A program made the translations under genes and the position numbers. From Nocardia beijingensis NBRC 16342 (GTDB lineage: Bacteria; Actinomycetota; Actinomycetes; Mycobacteriales; Mycobacteriaceae), in assembly GCF_001612785.1 (NCBI RefSeq), contig NZ_BDBC01000001.1, positions 62,001 through 126,000 of the forward strand: 64,000 bases of DNA, given 5' to 3'. The first letter of the stretch is position 1, and every line of letters starts with the position of its first letter. The notes under the pieces were generated by a model, which saw only the letters and a program-made list of their open reading frames with translations, searched no databases and was not told the DNA's origin. Positions 47,660-56,869 of this stretch are shown in pieces.

Positions 47660-48595
47660 GTGCCGGAAACCACTACTCCGGAAGCGATCGTCGCCGCAGC
47701 AGAAGCCATCAAGGCGGCGGGTGCGAGCGCCCCCCGTTTCGGGCGTGATCCGGTGAACCAGCCGATGATCAACAACTGGGTCGAGGCGCTCGGCGACGCC
47801 AATCCGATCTACGTCGACGAGGAGGCGGCGCGCGCCGCGGGACATCCCGGCGTCGTCGCGCCGCCCGCCATGGCCCAGGTGTGGACCATGTTCGGGCTCA
47901 ACGGGTCCCGTCCCGCCGACGATCCGATGGGCGCGGCCACGGAGTTGCTCGACGCCGCCGGATACACCTCCGTGGTCGCGACGGATTGCCAGCAGACCTA
48001 CCACCGCTATCTCCAGGTCGGTGAGCAGGTATCGGTCACCAGCACACTGGCGGACATCCGCGGCCCGAAACGCACCGCCCTGGGCGAGGGGTGGTTCGTC
48101 ACCTTCCGGACCACTTGGCGTGTGGGTGCCGAAGTGGTCGCCGAAATGCTGTTCCGGCTGCTGAAATTCGCTCCCGGCACCGCCGCGCCGAAAGCCGAGG
48201 AGGGTGCGCGGGTCAAGCCGCTGGTCTCCTGGGACACCGAATTCTTCTGGGAGGGAACGAAAGCGGGCGAGCTGCGCATCCAGCGGCTGCCGGACGGCTC
48301 GCTGCGGCATCCGCCCATTCCGGCCATCTGGCAGGACAAGTCGAAACCCACCGACTACGTCGTCGCCTCCGGGCGCGGCACCGTGTTCAGTTACGTCGTG
48401 CACCACGCGCCGAAGGTGCCGGGACGGCGGCTGCCGTTCGTGGTGGCGCTGGTCGAATTGGAGGAAGGCGTGCGCATGCTCGGTGAACTGCGCGGCGTAG
48501 ACCCCGCCGAGGTGCGGATCGGCCTGCCGGTCGAGGTGGGCTTCGAGCAGCTCGACGACGAGGCCACGCTGCCGTTCTGGCAGGTGATCTCATGA
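47660..48595 (+). CDS. chsH2: Enoyl-CoA hydratase subunit ChsH2, MaoC-like plus DUF35
   Basis: 311 aa, same length as Rv3542c. N-terminal MaoC-like hotdog domain (residues 1-170, INNWVEALGDANPIYVDEEAA) pairs with ChsH1 to hydrate the steroid enoyl-CoA. The C-terminal DUF35 domain (about 180-311, FFWEGTKAGELRIQRLPDGS) docks Ltp2. The Cys pairs of typical DUF35 zinc ribbons are absent; only one Cys exists in the protein. AGGAG 6 nt upstream sets the GTG at 47660. Overlaps chsH1 (ATGA). Confidence 0.93.
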   Translation: MPETTTPEAIVAAAEAIKAAGASAPRFGRDPVNQPMINNWVEALGDANPIYVDEEAARAAGHPGVVAPPAMAQVWTMFGLNGSRPADDPMGAATELLDAAGYTSVVATDCQQTYHRYLQVGEQVSVTSTLADIRGPKRTALGEGWFVTFRTTWRVGAEVVAEMLFRLLKFAPGTAAPKAEEGARVKPLVSWDTEFFWEGTKAGELRIQRLPDGSLRHPPIPAIWQDKSKPTDYVVASGRGTVFSYVVHHAPKVPGRRLPFVVALVELEEGVRMLGELRGVDPAEVRIGLPVEVGFEQLDDEATLPFWQVIS

Positions 48596-49011
48596 GCGCC
48601 GCCGTGGAACCGGATGCCGTTCGCGTCGGCACGGTGCTGCCCGAGCTGGCGATCCACGCCGACCCCACCTTCGTGATCAGCACCGCCCTGGCCACCAGGG
48701 ACTTCCAGGACGTGCACCACGACAGGGACAAGGCCGTCGCCCGCGGCTCGAAGGACATCTTCGTCAACATCCTCACCGACACCGGCCTGGTGCAGCGTTT
48801 CGTCACCGACTGGGCGGGCCCGCGCGCGGTCGTCAAGTCGATCGCGCTGCGCCTGGGCGTGCCGCTGTACGCGGGGGACACGCTGACGCTGACGGGCACG
48901 GTGACCGCGGTGGACGGCGAGGACGTCCACATCGACGTCGTCGGCAAGGACAGCCTCGGCGACCACATCACGGCCACGGCCGTCATCACGTTGCGGAGGG
49001 CCGATGTCTGA
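48592..49011 (+). CDS. chsH1: Enoyl-CoA hydratase subunit ChsH1, MaoC-like
   Basis: 139 aa hotdog-fold hydratase. The catalytic Asp/His segment reads ATRDFQDVHHDRDKAVARG near residue 37, with IFVNILTDTGLVQRFVTDW after it. Supplies the active residues in the ChsH1-ChsH2 heterotetramer that hydrates the C22 unsaturated ester. Overlaps both neighbours by a few bases. Confidence 0.92.
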   Translation: MSAAVEPDAVRVGTVLPELAIHADPTFVISTALATRDFQDVHHDRDKAVARGSKDIFVNILTDTGLVQRFVTDWAGPRAVVKSIALRLGVPLYAGDTLTLTGTVTAVDGEDVHIDVVGKDSLGDHITATAVITLRRADV

Positions 49012-50179
49012 GCACCCGATCTCCGGCCGGGCGGCCATCGTCGGCATCGGCGCCACCGATTTCTCCAAGGACTCCGGGCGCAGCGAACTGCGCCTGGCCG
49101 CCGAGGCGGTCACCGCGGCGCTGGCCGACGCGGGCCTGACGCCCGCCGACGTGGACGGCCTCACCACGTTCACCATGGACACCAACACCCAGGCCGCCGT
49201 GGCGAGGGCGGTCGGCATCCCGCAGCTGACGTTCTTCAGCCACATCGGCTACGGCGGCGGCGCGGCCTGCGCCACGATCCAGCAGGCCGCGATGGCGGTG
49301 GCGACCGGAGTCGCGGACGTGGTGGTGGCCTATCGCGCGTTCAACGAGCGGTCGGTGTCGCGGTTCGGGCAGTTCTCCACCGCGCTGGCCACCGCGCCCA
49401 CCTCGTCGGGCATCGACGCGGGCTGGTCCTACCCGCAAGGGCTGGGCACACCGGCCGCGCAGGTCGCCATGGTCGCCCGGCGTTACATGCACGTCTACGG
49501 GGCCACCAGCGAGGACTTCGGCCGCGTCGCCGTCGCCGACCGCAAGCACGCCGCGGTGAACCCGGCCGCGTTCTTCTACGGCAAGCCGATCACGCTGGAG
49601 GACCATCAGAATTCCCGCTGGATCGCCGAGCCGCTGCATCTGCTGGATTGCTGCCAGGAGTCCGACGGCGGCGTCGCGATCGTGGTGACCAGCGTCGAGC
49701 GGGCTCGCGACCTGCCGCAGCGGCCCGCCGTGATCGCCGCGGCCGCGCAGGGTTCCGGCGCCGACCAGTACGTGATGACCAGCTACTACCGCGACGCCAT
49801 GACCGGTCTGCCGGAGATGGGCCTGGTCGGCGAGCAGCTGTGGGCGCAGAGCGGGTTGCGTCCTGAGGACATGCAGGCCGCGATCCTGTACGACCACTTC
49901 ACTCCGTTCGTCCTCATGCAGCTGGAGGAACTCGGGTTCTGCGGCCGGGGCGAGGCGAAGGACTTCATCGCCGACGGTGCCATCGAGGTCGGCGGGCGAC
50001 TGCCGCTCAACACCCACGGAGGTCAGCTCGGCGAGGCGTACATCCACGGCATGAACGGCATCGCCGAAGCCGTGCGCCAGATCCGCGGCGCCTCGGTCAA
50101 CCCGGTCTCCGGCCTGACCAACATCCTGGTCACCGCGGGCACCGGCGTGCCGACCTCGGGGCTCGTCCTCACCGCCTGA
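49004..50179 (+). CDS. ltp2: Steroid side-chain aldolase Ltp2
   Basis: 391 aa thiolase-fold protein lacking the thiolase Cys nucleophile. With the DUF35 domain of ChsH2 it performs the retro-aldol step that releases propionyl-CoA and a 17-keto steroid. Tyr296 (YDHFTPF) and Tyr346 (EAYIHGM) have the spacing of the two active-site tyrosines recalled for characterised Ltp2. NTHGGQLGEAYIHGMNG near 336 is the family loop. Last gene of the operon; overlaps chsH1 by 8 nt. Confidence 0.93.
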   Translation: MSEHPISGRAAIVGIGATDFSKDSGRSELRLAAEAVTAALADAGLTPADVDGLTTFTMDTNTQAAVARAVGIPQLTFFSHIGYGGGAACATIQQAAMAVATGVADVVVAYRAFNERSVSRFGQFSTALATAPTSSGIDAGWSYPQGLGTPAAQVAMVARRYMHVYGATSEDFGRVAVADRKHAAVNPAAFFYGKPITLEDHQNSRWIAEPLHLLDCCQESDGGVAIVVTSVERARDLPQRPAVIAAAAQGSGADQYVMTSYYRDAMTGLPEMGLVGEQLWAQSGLRPEDMQAAILYDHFTPFVLMQLEELGFCGRGEAKDFIADGAIEVGGRLPLNTHGGQLGEAYIHGMNGIAEAVRQIRGASVNPVSGLTNILVTAGTGVPTSGLVLTA

Positions 50180-50264
50180 GGTCCCGCCGGGCGTATCCGC
50201 GCTTCGCATCGCGTGCGAAGTGCGGGCGCTTCCGGTGCGCGAGGTGGCGCGTAGCTTGGGGCAG

Positions 50265-50702
50265 GTGGTGGCCCGACATGTGGTTGACGTGCACGTGTTG
50301 CTGGTGCGCGGCGCGGAAGTGTTGCTGAGCAGGCGGCGCAGCGCGGACGAGTTCGACGGATTGTGGCACCTGCCCGCCGGGAAGCTGGAGGCGGGCGAGT
50401 CGGCGCTCGCCGCGGTGGTCCGCGAAGCGTGCGAGGAGGTCGGCGTCGTGATCGACCCGGCGGATCTGCGGCACGTCCATTCCGCGCATGTCGTCGAGCC
50501 AGGGCGAGAGGCCAGGGTCGGGTTGTTCTTCCAGACGAGCCGCTGGTCGGGCGAGCCGGTCAACCGCGAGCCGGACAAGTCCTACGAGCTCCGGTGGTTC
50601 CCGCTCGGGAACCTCCCCGAAACGCTCATCCCGTATCCGGCCGCGGGCATCGACGGCTATCGCACCGGCGTGACCTACAGCCAGCGAGGCTGGCCGAGCT
50701 GA
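50265..50702 (+). CDS. Nudix hydrolase
   Basis: 145 aa. The Nudix box is complete: G-KLEAG-E-SALAAVV-RE-AC-EE-VGV near residues 43-65, with LPAGKLEAGE before it. Substrate unknown; such short members often clean oxidised or capped nucleotides. TAGCTT (50252-50257) ends 7 nt before GTG 50265, favouring a leaderless start over upstream GTGs. Its TGA abuts the convergent TetR stop with no gap. Confidence 0.88.
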   Translation: MVARHVVDVHVLLVRGAEVLLSRRRSADEFDGLWHLPAGKLEAGESALAAVVREACEEVGVVIDPADLRHVHSAHVVEPGREARVGLFFQTSRWSGEPVNREPDKSYELRWFPLGNLPETLIPYPAAGIDGYRTGVTYSQRGWPS

Positions 50703-51275
50703 TCACACTCGCAACTGCGCGGCGATGACACGGGTGAGTTGCCGGACGCTCTCCGTCGTGTTCGGGCGCAGGGTGGTGCGGTTGCCCGCGAAGCGGTCGA
50801 AGACGACTCCCTCGAGCACGGCGACGAAGTCCTCGGCCCTGGTGTCCGGATCGGGCGCGCCCATGGCGCGGAAGAGGTCGCGCGCGCGGTCGACGGAGAA
50901 CAGGCTGTGCACCAGCCGTGGATGCAGGCCGGGATCGTCCAGCAGGTCGATCAGGAGAGCGTGGCGGGCGATCAGGTGCGCACGCCGCTCGGCCAGTAGC
51001 CGGTCCAGCCAGGCGGCGATGGCCTCCGCGGCCGGTTGCGCCGCGGCGGTCGGCGTCAGTGCGGCGGCGGCGAAATCGTCGCGGGAGCGGGTGGTGATCC
51101 GGTCCACGACGGCCTCGATCAGGGCGCGTTTGGTGCGGAAGTAGTAGGACGCCGACCCGGCGGGCAGGCCCAGTTCCGTGTCCAGCGCACGGTGGGTCAG
51201 CGCGCGCAGACCACGTGTCGCGATCAGTTCGATGGCCGTGTCGGCGAGGAGCGCGCGCCGGTCGTCTGTGGACAT
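50703..51275 (-). CDS. TetR-family regulator
   Basis: 190 aa. N-terminal HTH (LRALTHRALDTELGLPAGSASYYF near residue 25-48), with the ligand domain of the TetR_C type. AAGGG upstream fits the ATG at 51275. Divergent from the AFG1/ZapE-like ATPase with an 18-bp palindrome in between, a likely auto-operator. Confidence 0.9.
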   Translation of the reverse strand: MSTDDRRALLADTAIELIATRGLRALTHRALDTELGLPAGSASYYFRTKRALIEAVVDRITTRSRDDFAAAALTPTAAAQPAAEAIAAWLDRLLAERRAHLIARHALLIDLLDDPGLHPRLVHSLFSVDRARDLFRAMGAPDPDTRAEDFVAVLEGVVFDRFAGNRTTLRPNTTESVRQLTRVIAAQLRV

Positions 51276-51306
51276 GATCACCCTTCCTGGCCGCCGGCCT
51301 CCTGGC

Positions 51307-51324
51307 CCTCTACAAATGTAGAGG
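51307..51324. promoter_or_regulatory. TetR operator palindrome
   Basis: CCTCTACA-AA-TGTAGAGG, perfect 8-2-8 symmetry, between the divergent TetR and ATPase genes, 13 nt before the ATPase ATG. Likely bound by the adjacent TetR and blocks the ATPase promoter. Confidence 0.7.
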
Positions 51325-51337
51325 ATCAGGAGGTGTC

Positions 51338-52348
51338 ATGGAAATCCGGTGGGATACCGACCAAGCACGGGCGGCGGCGCGGCTACGTGAATTGGTCGAT
51401 CGGCGCGGCAGGCCGGTCCGGCGTCACCGGGGCGTCTATCTCCACGGCAGACCCGGGCGCGGCAAGACCATGCTCATGAACCGGTTCTTCGCCGAGGTGG
51501 CATCGGGACGCAAGCGCCGCTACCACTTTCACCAGTTCTTCGCGAGCCTGCACGCCGCGGCGCACGTGTCCGGCTCGATCGATGCCGCGGTGGACGCGCT
51601 GCTCGGTGACGCGATACTGGTCTGCTTCGACGAGTTCCACGTGCACGACATCGGCGACGCGATGCTGATCGCCCGGTTGCTGGACGCGCTGTTCGCCCGC
51701 CGCGTCACCCTGGTGGTCACATCGAACTACCCGCCCGCCGAGTTGTTGCCGAACCCGTTGTTCCACGACCGGTTCGTGCCTGCCATCGAGCGAATCCTCG
51801 CGAACATGGACGTGGTGGCCGTGGACGGCGCGACCGACTATCGCGCCCTCAATACCCACAGAGCTGCAACCGGATTCGCCTCCGGGCGATACGTCGTGGC
51901 GCCTCCGTGTCGCACGGCGGCAAGCGTGCCATGGACTTCCGCTGCCCAGAATAATGCTGCGACACAACGGGAAAACGAGTCGCTTGTCGAGATATCAGAG
52001 GGTGCTCGAAGTTTGCGCGCCATTGCGTCCGATGGTGGAAAGCTCGTCGTCGACTTCGCCGTATTGTGCGGGACTCCAACTTCCGCGGCGGATTATGTTG
52101 CGCTGGCCCAACGATTTCCGTGCTGGGAAATCCGAGATGTGCCGCCGCTGCGCTCGGTTCCCCCCGACTGGGTGATGCGTTTCGTCAACGCCGTCGACGT
52201 GCTCTCCGACGCTGATCGGGCACTCACCGTCATCGCGTCTTCGACGCTCGGCGAGCTGGTGCGGGACGTGCGGGAAGTGCCGGATATGTCACGTTTGAAG
52301 AGTCGGCTTTGTGCTTTGTCCCAATCCCCTCCCGATATCGCCCGGTAG
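51338..52348 (+). CDS. AFG1/ZapE-like P-loop ATPase
   Basis: 336 aa. Walker A in YLHGRPGRGKTMLMNRFF near residue 42, Walker B ILVCFDEFHVHDIGDAM near 92, sensor VTSNYPPAELLPN near 128. Resembles the AFG1/ZapE family, which is linked to Z-ring stability in E. coli and to protein quality control in mitochondria. The N-terminus before Walker A is shorter than usual and the middle (about 170-230) is divergent. Its own TetR regulator is unusual for this family. AGGAGG precedes the ATG. Confidence 0.82.
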   Translation: MEIRWDTDQARAAARLRELVDRRGRPVRRHRGVYLHGRPGRGKTMLMNRFFAEVASGRKRRYHFHQFFASLHAAAHVSGSIDAAVDALLGDAILVCFDEFHVHDIGDAMLIARLLDALFARRVTLVVTSNYPPAELLPNPLFHDRFVPAIERILANMDVVAVDGATDYRALNTHRAATGFASGRYVVAPPCRTAASVPWTSAAQNNAATQRENESLVEISEGARSLRAIASDGGKLVVDFAVLCGTPTSAADYVALAQRFPCWEIRDVPPLRSVPPDWVMRFVNAVDVLSDADRALTVIASSTLGELVRDVREVPDMSRLKSRLCALSQSPPDIAR

Positions 52349-52497
52349 TCACCGTGGCGTCGGCCGGCCCGTCGCCTCCCCGCCCAGTTGCGGTTTAGAA
52401 GGAAGGACTGCGAAGTATTCCATTCCATCCCGAGCGGACCGCCCGGCATGTAACTATGTGGCTGTTTTGTGGAGTACTCAGATTTGGTGGTAACGCA

Positions 52498-53445
52498 GTG
52501 GTCCGGGCGCGAGCGCCGATATCGCGCGTGATCGTGCTGATCACGCTGCTGGCTTTTGCCGCCATCGCCCTGCACGGATACATCCCAGGAATCAGCGAGG
52601 CCGAGTCCAGCAGGCAGGTTCCCTCAGCTTTGTCGGTCGCGCTCATGCCGGTGTTGCTGACCGTGTCGATCGTGATCCTGCTCGCGGGCGTCATCGCGAG
52701 CCAGCATCGGTTGCCGCTGGCCATGCCGGAGCCCGAGCGCGCGGAGGAGCGCAGGCAGTGGCGGCTGGGGCGCACGGGCTTGGCGCTGCTCGGTGCGCTC
52801 GCGCTGTTCGGCGTGCTGGTCGCGGCCGCGTCGGCGATCTACTTCATCGGCGCGGGCACGCCGAGCGAGCCCGCGCGCCCGGCGACGCCGGCCACCACCA
52901 CCGGCGCCGCGCCGGAGCAGGGGACCCCGCCGCCCCCCGAAACCGAGCCGAGGTCGGCGGAGTTGACCGGGACGGCGCTGGTGCTGGCCGGGATCGCGGC
53001 CGCGGGCCTGGTGACGGTGGCGATGACCGGCCTGGTCGTGGTCGCGGTGTCGTCCCGGCACAAGCAGGCCCCGGCCCCGGCGCAGGCGGCCGCACCGGCC
53101 CCCACCCCGACGGACTCACTGGCCCGCGCGGCGGAGATGGGCCTGGCCGCGATGAACGCCCCCGGCCAGGATCCGCGCACCGCCATCATCGCCTGCTACG
53201 TCGCGATGGAACGCGGCCTCGCCTCCGACCGCGCCGCCGCCCCGCTGGCGTCGGACACCCCGATGGAAGTGCTGGCCCGCGCGTTCGAACGCGGCGCGCT
53301 GCACGACGCGTCCGCCCGCGAGCTGGTCGCCCTGTTCGAGGAGGCCAGGTTCAGCCCGCACGCCATGCTCGAATGGCAGCGCATGCGCGCCGAGCAACTG
53401 CTGCGCATCGTGCTCGCCGATCTGCAAGGGGAGGTGCCGGCGTGA
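52498..53445 (+). CDS. DUF4129-domain membrane protein
   Basis: 315 aa. Three helices (about residues 8-28, 43-62, 90-115) plus one near 160-182, with a Pro/Thr/Glu-rich extracytoplasmic loop between. The C-terminal DUF4129 (about 215-315) reads AIIACYVAMERGLA...TPMEVLARAF...LVALFEEARFS. DUF4129 genes accompany MoxR-DUF58 pairs and often transglutaminase-like proteins. Start uncertain: GTG 52498, or ATG 52456. Confidence 0.78.
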   Translation: MVRARAPISRVIVLITLLAFAAIALHGYIPGISEAESSRQVPSALSVALMPVLLTVSIVILLAGVIASQHRLPLAMPEPERAEERRQWRLGRTGLALLGALALFGVLVAAASAIYFIGAGTPSEPARPATPATTTGAAPEQGTPPPPETEPRSAELTGTALVLAGIAAAGLVTVAMTGLVVVAVSSRHKQAPAPAQAAAPAPTPTDSLARAAEMGLAAMNAPGQDPRTAIIACYVAMERGLASDRAAAPLASDTPMEVLARAFERGALHDASARELVALFEEARFSPHAMLEWQRMRAEQLLRIVLADLQGEVPA

Positions 53446-53470
53446 CCGCCCGGGTGAGAAAGGACGTCGC

Positions 53471-53968
53471 GTGAATCGGATGGGGGTGGTGATCACCTGC
53501 GTGATCGTCATCGCGGTGATCGAGCTGGTCGCCGTCGAACGCGCCCGCGGGCTGCTGCTGATCGTCGCCGGAATCCCGGTCGCGGTGGCGCTCGCCTGGC
53601 TGATCTGGTCGCTGCTCGAGCGCGCCGAGGCCGGGGACGCCGACGCGATGGAGGACATGGAGAACGGCCCGGCGGAGATGTTGTGGCGCTGGCACGCCAG
53701 GGCGCAGATGCTCGCCGACCGCGCGGACGGCAGCCGTGCCGACTGGGACCGGCACCTGCGCCCGCTGCTGGCCAAGGAGTTCGAGCTGTCCAGCGGCCAG
53801 CGGGTGGCGAAGAACCGCAGAGCGGTCGAGGCGGCGGGTGTCCACCAGTTCGGGCCGGAACTGTGGCGCTGGGTGGACCCGGCCAATTCGGCCCTTCGTG
53901 ATCAGACCGGCAGGGCACCGGGACGTGCGGCGCTGGACGAGATCCTGAGCCGCCTGCAGAGAATGTGA
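53471..53968 (+). CDS. Membrane protein of the MoxR-DUF58 cluster
   Basis: 165 aa with two N-terminal helices (about residues 4-20 and 27-46) and a cytosolic C-terminal part with conserved Trp residues (MLWRWHARAQ, ELWRWVDPANSA). Not recognised. It lies between the DUF4129 and MoxR genes with tight spacing, so it likely belongs to the same complex. Confidence 0.7.
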   Translation: MNRMGVVITCVIVIAVIELVAVERARGLLLIVAGIPVAVALAWLIWSLLERAEAGDADAMEDMENGPAEMLWRWHARAQMLADRADGSRADWDRHLRPLLAKEFELSSGQRVAKNRRAVEAAGVHQFGPELWRWVDPANSALRDQTGRAPGRAALDEILSRLQRM

Positions 53969-53997
53969 AATGGGTTGAGGCAAGTGCGGGTACACAC

Positions 53998-54960
53998 ATG
54001 ACCATGCCGATGGACGTGACCATCCAGCGCAGCGAGGCCGTGCTCCGGGAATTGTCCCGGGTCGTGGTCGGCAAGCAGGACGAGTTGCAGTTGATCATGA
54101 TCGCGGTGCTGTCCGGTGGGCACGTTCTGATCGAGGACTTACCCGGCCTCGGCAAGACGCTCATCGCGAGATCATTCGCGTCCGCGCTCGGGTTGCAGTT
54201 CACCCGCGTGCAGTTCACCCCGGACCTGCTGCCCGCGGATTTGCTCGGTTCGACGATCTACGACATGTCCTCGGGCCGGTTCACCTTCCGTCGCGGGCCG
54301 GTGTTCACCAACGTGCTGCTGGCCGACGAGGTCAACCGCACCCCGCCGAAGACCCAGGCCGCGCTGCTGGAGGCGATGGCGGAAGGGCAGGTCAGCATCG
54401 ACGGCGAGACGTTCGTGCTGCCGCAACCGTTCATCGTGCTGGCCACCGACAACCCGATCGAGTACGAGGGCACCTATCCGCTGCCGGAAGCCCAGCTCGA
54501 CCGCTTCGCCATCCAGCTGCGGCTGGGCTACCTGTCCGAGCACGACGAGACGCAGATGATCCGCCGCAGGCTGGAGCGCGGGTCGCAGCAGCCGCAGGTC
54601 AACCAGGTCGTCGACGCCAACGGCCTGCTGGAGATGCGGCAATCCGTCGAATACGTGACCGTGCACCCGGACGTGGTGAGCTATGTCGTCGCGCTGGCGT
54701 CGGCGACCAGAGGGCATCCCCAGGTGGAGGTCGGCGCCAGCCCCCGCGCGGAACTGGACCTGGTGCAGATGTCGCGGGCGCGGGCGCTGCTGCTCGGCCG
54801 CGACTACGTGATCCCCGAAGACGTCAAGGCGCTGGCGGTGCCCGCCATGGCGCACCGGATCACGCTGCGGCCGGAGATGTGGGTGCGCCGCATCCGCGGC
54901 GAGGACGTGATCACTGAACTGCTGCGCCGTCTGCCGGTCCCGCGCGCCACCGTGACATGA
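53998..54960 (+). CDS. MoxR-family AAA+ ATPase
   Basis: 320 aa. Walker A in IEDLPGLGKTLIARSF near residue 45, Walker B VLLADEVNRTPPKTQAALLEAM near 105, sensor FIVLATDNPIEYEGTYPLPEAQLDRF near 140. MoxR ATPases act with DUF58/VWA proteins as chaperone-like complexes. The ATG at 53998 gives the family N-terminus; a GTG at 53965 would add 11 residues. Overlaps the DUF58 gene by 4 nt. Confidence 0.92.
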   Translation: MTMPMDVTIQRSEAVLRELSRVVVGKQDELQLIMIAVLSGGHVLIEDLPGLGKTLIARSFASALGLQFTRVQFTPDLLPADLLGSTIYDMSSGRFTFRRGPVFTNVLLADEVNRTPPKTQAALLEAMAEGQVSIDGETFVLPQPFIVLATDNPIEYEGTYPLPEAQLDRFAIQLRLGYLSEHDETQMIRRRLERGSQQPQVNQVVDANGLLEMRQSVEYVTVHPDVVSYVVALASATRGHPQVEVGASPRAELDLVQMSRARALLLGRDYVIPEDVKALAVPAMAHRITLRPEMWVRRIRGEDVITELLRRLPVPRATVT

Positions 54961-56231
54961 GGCACCGCGACGCCAGCTCCGCCGTCGACGCCGAATTGCG
55001 GTGGCGACCGGCGCCGCTGGTCTTCATGCTCGCCGGGTGCGCCGCCGCGGCGTTGGTGCTCGCGGTGGTGCTCGGCCGGTGGCAACTGCTCGTGTTCGCC
55101 GCGCCGCTGCTCGGCGTGCTCGCTACCGCGCCGTGGCAGCAGTCGTCGACCAGGATCCAGGTCGACGGCGGCGGCACGCTGCGCTGTTTCGAGACCGAGG
55201 AAGTGACGCTCACCGTCGCCGCGTTCGTGGAGAAGGGGCACGCGCTGCTGCGGCTGAAGCCGGAGCAGTCGACCGGGCTGGAGCTGCGGGTCGAGGAGGC
55301 CAGCGATTCCGGCATCGCGCCGGCCGGGTTGCGGCTCGCGCTCTCGGTGGGCAGGTGGGGGCGCTACCCGATCTCGGTGCGGGTCTCCGCGCTGAGTCCC
55401 GCCGGGCTGGCCGTCGCCACCGCGGTGCTGCCCGCGGGGCAGCTGTTCGTGTATCCGATCACCGATCCGCAGCGGATGCGCCTGCCGCGAACCGAGCTGC
55501 CCGAGCGGCTCGGCACCCACCTCACCCGCAGGCACGGGCCGGGCGTGGAGTACGCGGACATCCGCGCCTACGCCCCCGGCGACCAGTTGCGCATCGTGAA
55601 CTGGCCGGTGAGCGCGCGGCGCGGGCGGCTGTATGTCACCGAACGGCTGACCAACCGGTCCGCGGATGTCGTGGTGCTGGTGGACACCTCGCAGCAGGCG
55701 CCGGGACCGGCCACCGACTCGCTGGAGCTGTCGGTGCGCGGCGCGGCGCAGGTGGTGCAGTCGACCTTGCAGGCCGGCGACCGGACCGCGGTGGTGTGCC
55801 TGGGCCAGGCGCCGCGCTGGCTGCGGCCGGACATCGGCCGCCGCCAGTTCTACCGCATCGTCGACACCGTGCTCGACGTCGGCGACGAGCACATCCCGAC
55901 CACCGGCACCCTCGCGCCGCACGCGGCCGTACCGCTCGGCGCGATCGTGGTGGCCTTCTCCACGCTGCTGGACACCCAGTTCGCCCTCGCGCTGATCGAT
56001 CTGCGTAAGCGCGGGCACGTGGTGGTCGTGGTGGACGTGCTGCGCGGCACGCCGTTCCAGGAGGACCTCGATCCGATTCTGGCCAAGATGTGGCAGCTCG
56101 AGCGCGCGGCGATGTACCGGGACATGGGGACCGTCGGCGTCGACATCGTGGCGTGGCCGGACGATACGCGCCTCGACCAGATCATGCGCGTGCTGCCCGA
56201 GCACCGCAGGACCGTACGGGTGCGCCGATGA
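54957..56231 (+). CDS. DUF58-domain protein
   Basis: 424 aa. Two N-terminal helices (about residues 20-55), then a cytosolic part ending in a VWA-like fold. The DUF58 signature is GVEYADIRAYAPGDQLRIVNW near 198, followed by the MIDAS-like VVLVDTSQQA near 238. Expected partner of the MoxR ATPase. ATG overlaps the MoxR stop; its own stop overlaps the next gene. Confidence 0.9.
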   Translation: MRHRDASSAVDAELRWRPAPLVFMLAGCAAAALVLAVVLGRWQLLVFAAPLLGVLATAPWQQSSTRIQVDGGGTLRCFETEEVTLTVAAFVEKGHALLRLKPEQSTGLELRVEEASDSGIAPAGLRLALSVGRWGRYPISVRVSALSPAGLAVATAVLPAGQLFVYPITDPQRMRLPRTELPERLGTHLTRRHGPGVEYADIRAYAPGDQLRIVNWPVSARRGRLYVTERLTNRSADVVVLVDTSQQAPGPATDSLELSVRGAAQVVQSTLQAGDRTAVVCLGQAPRWLRPDIGRRQFYRIVDTVLDVGDEHIPTTGTLAPHAAVPLGAIVVAFSTLLDTQFALALIDLRKRGHVVVVVDVLRGTPFQEDLDPILAKMWQLERAAMYRDMGTVGVDIVAWPDDTRLDQIMRVLPEHRRTVRVRR

Positions 56232-56689
56232 CCAGATTCCTCGCGGTTCTCTCCGGCGTGCTGCTGGTGGCGTCGGTGGCGCTGCTGGAGCCGTGGATCG
56301 GCATCCCCGCCATGGTCTTCGTGGCGCTCGGCTGGTGGTTCCGGCCGCTGGCGGTCTGCGCGGTGCTGCTCGCGCTGGCCGTGCTCGCGCTCGCCGACGC
56401 GGGTGTGCTCGCCTCCGCGGCGACGGGTCTGGTGGCCACGACCTATCTGCTCAACGCCGCCACGGTGACCGCGCCGCACGGCGTGGTGCCGACCACGATC
56501 CCGTCGGTGACCGGTGCGGTCGGCTTCACGGCGGTCGCCGTCGTCGCCGCTCTCGTCCCGCTGCGCTTGGCCTGGGCGCCGCTGGCCGCGCCGGTGCTCG
56601 TGCTGCTGCTGTACGCCCTGGTGATCCAGGGCGCCGCCGCCCGTCGCGGGCGCGGCGACCGCGAACTTCCGGCGTCGGGCGAAATCTGA
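56228..56689 (+). CDS. Polytopic membrane protein
   Basis: 153 aa with four or five helices filling most of the chain and a short Arg/Glu tail. Unknown family. ATGA overlap with the DUF58 gene makes it the last member of the DUF4129-MoxR-DUF58 operon. Confidence 0.72.
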   Translation: MTRFLAVLSGVLLVASVALLEPWIGIPAMVFVALGWWFRPLAVCAVLLALAVLALADAGVLASAATGLVATTYLLNAATVTAPHGVVPTTIPSVTGAVGFTAVAVVAALVPLRLAWAPLAAPVLVLLLYALVIQGAAARRGRGDRELPASGEI

Positions 56690-56869
56690 CGCTGAAGCGA
56701 CGGCCCTCGGCGACGAGACCTGGCCGAAGCCGTGTCGGTATGAACCGCGAAGGCCACACGGTCGTGCGCGTACCGTTCGGTAATGCGAGGGTGGCCCCGA
56801 CGGCCGAGGTCGCCCCCCGCTGAGGCTCCGCAGGCGTGATCGAGGAGATGGACAACCGCGGGAGGTCTT

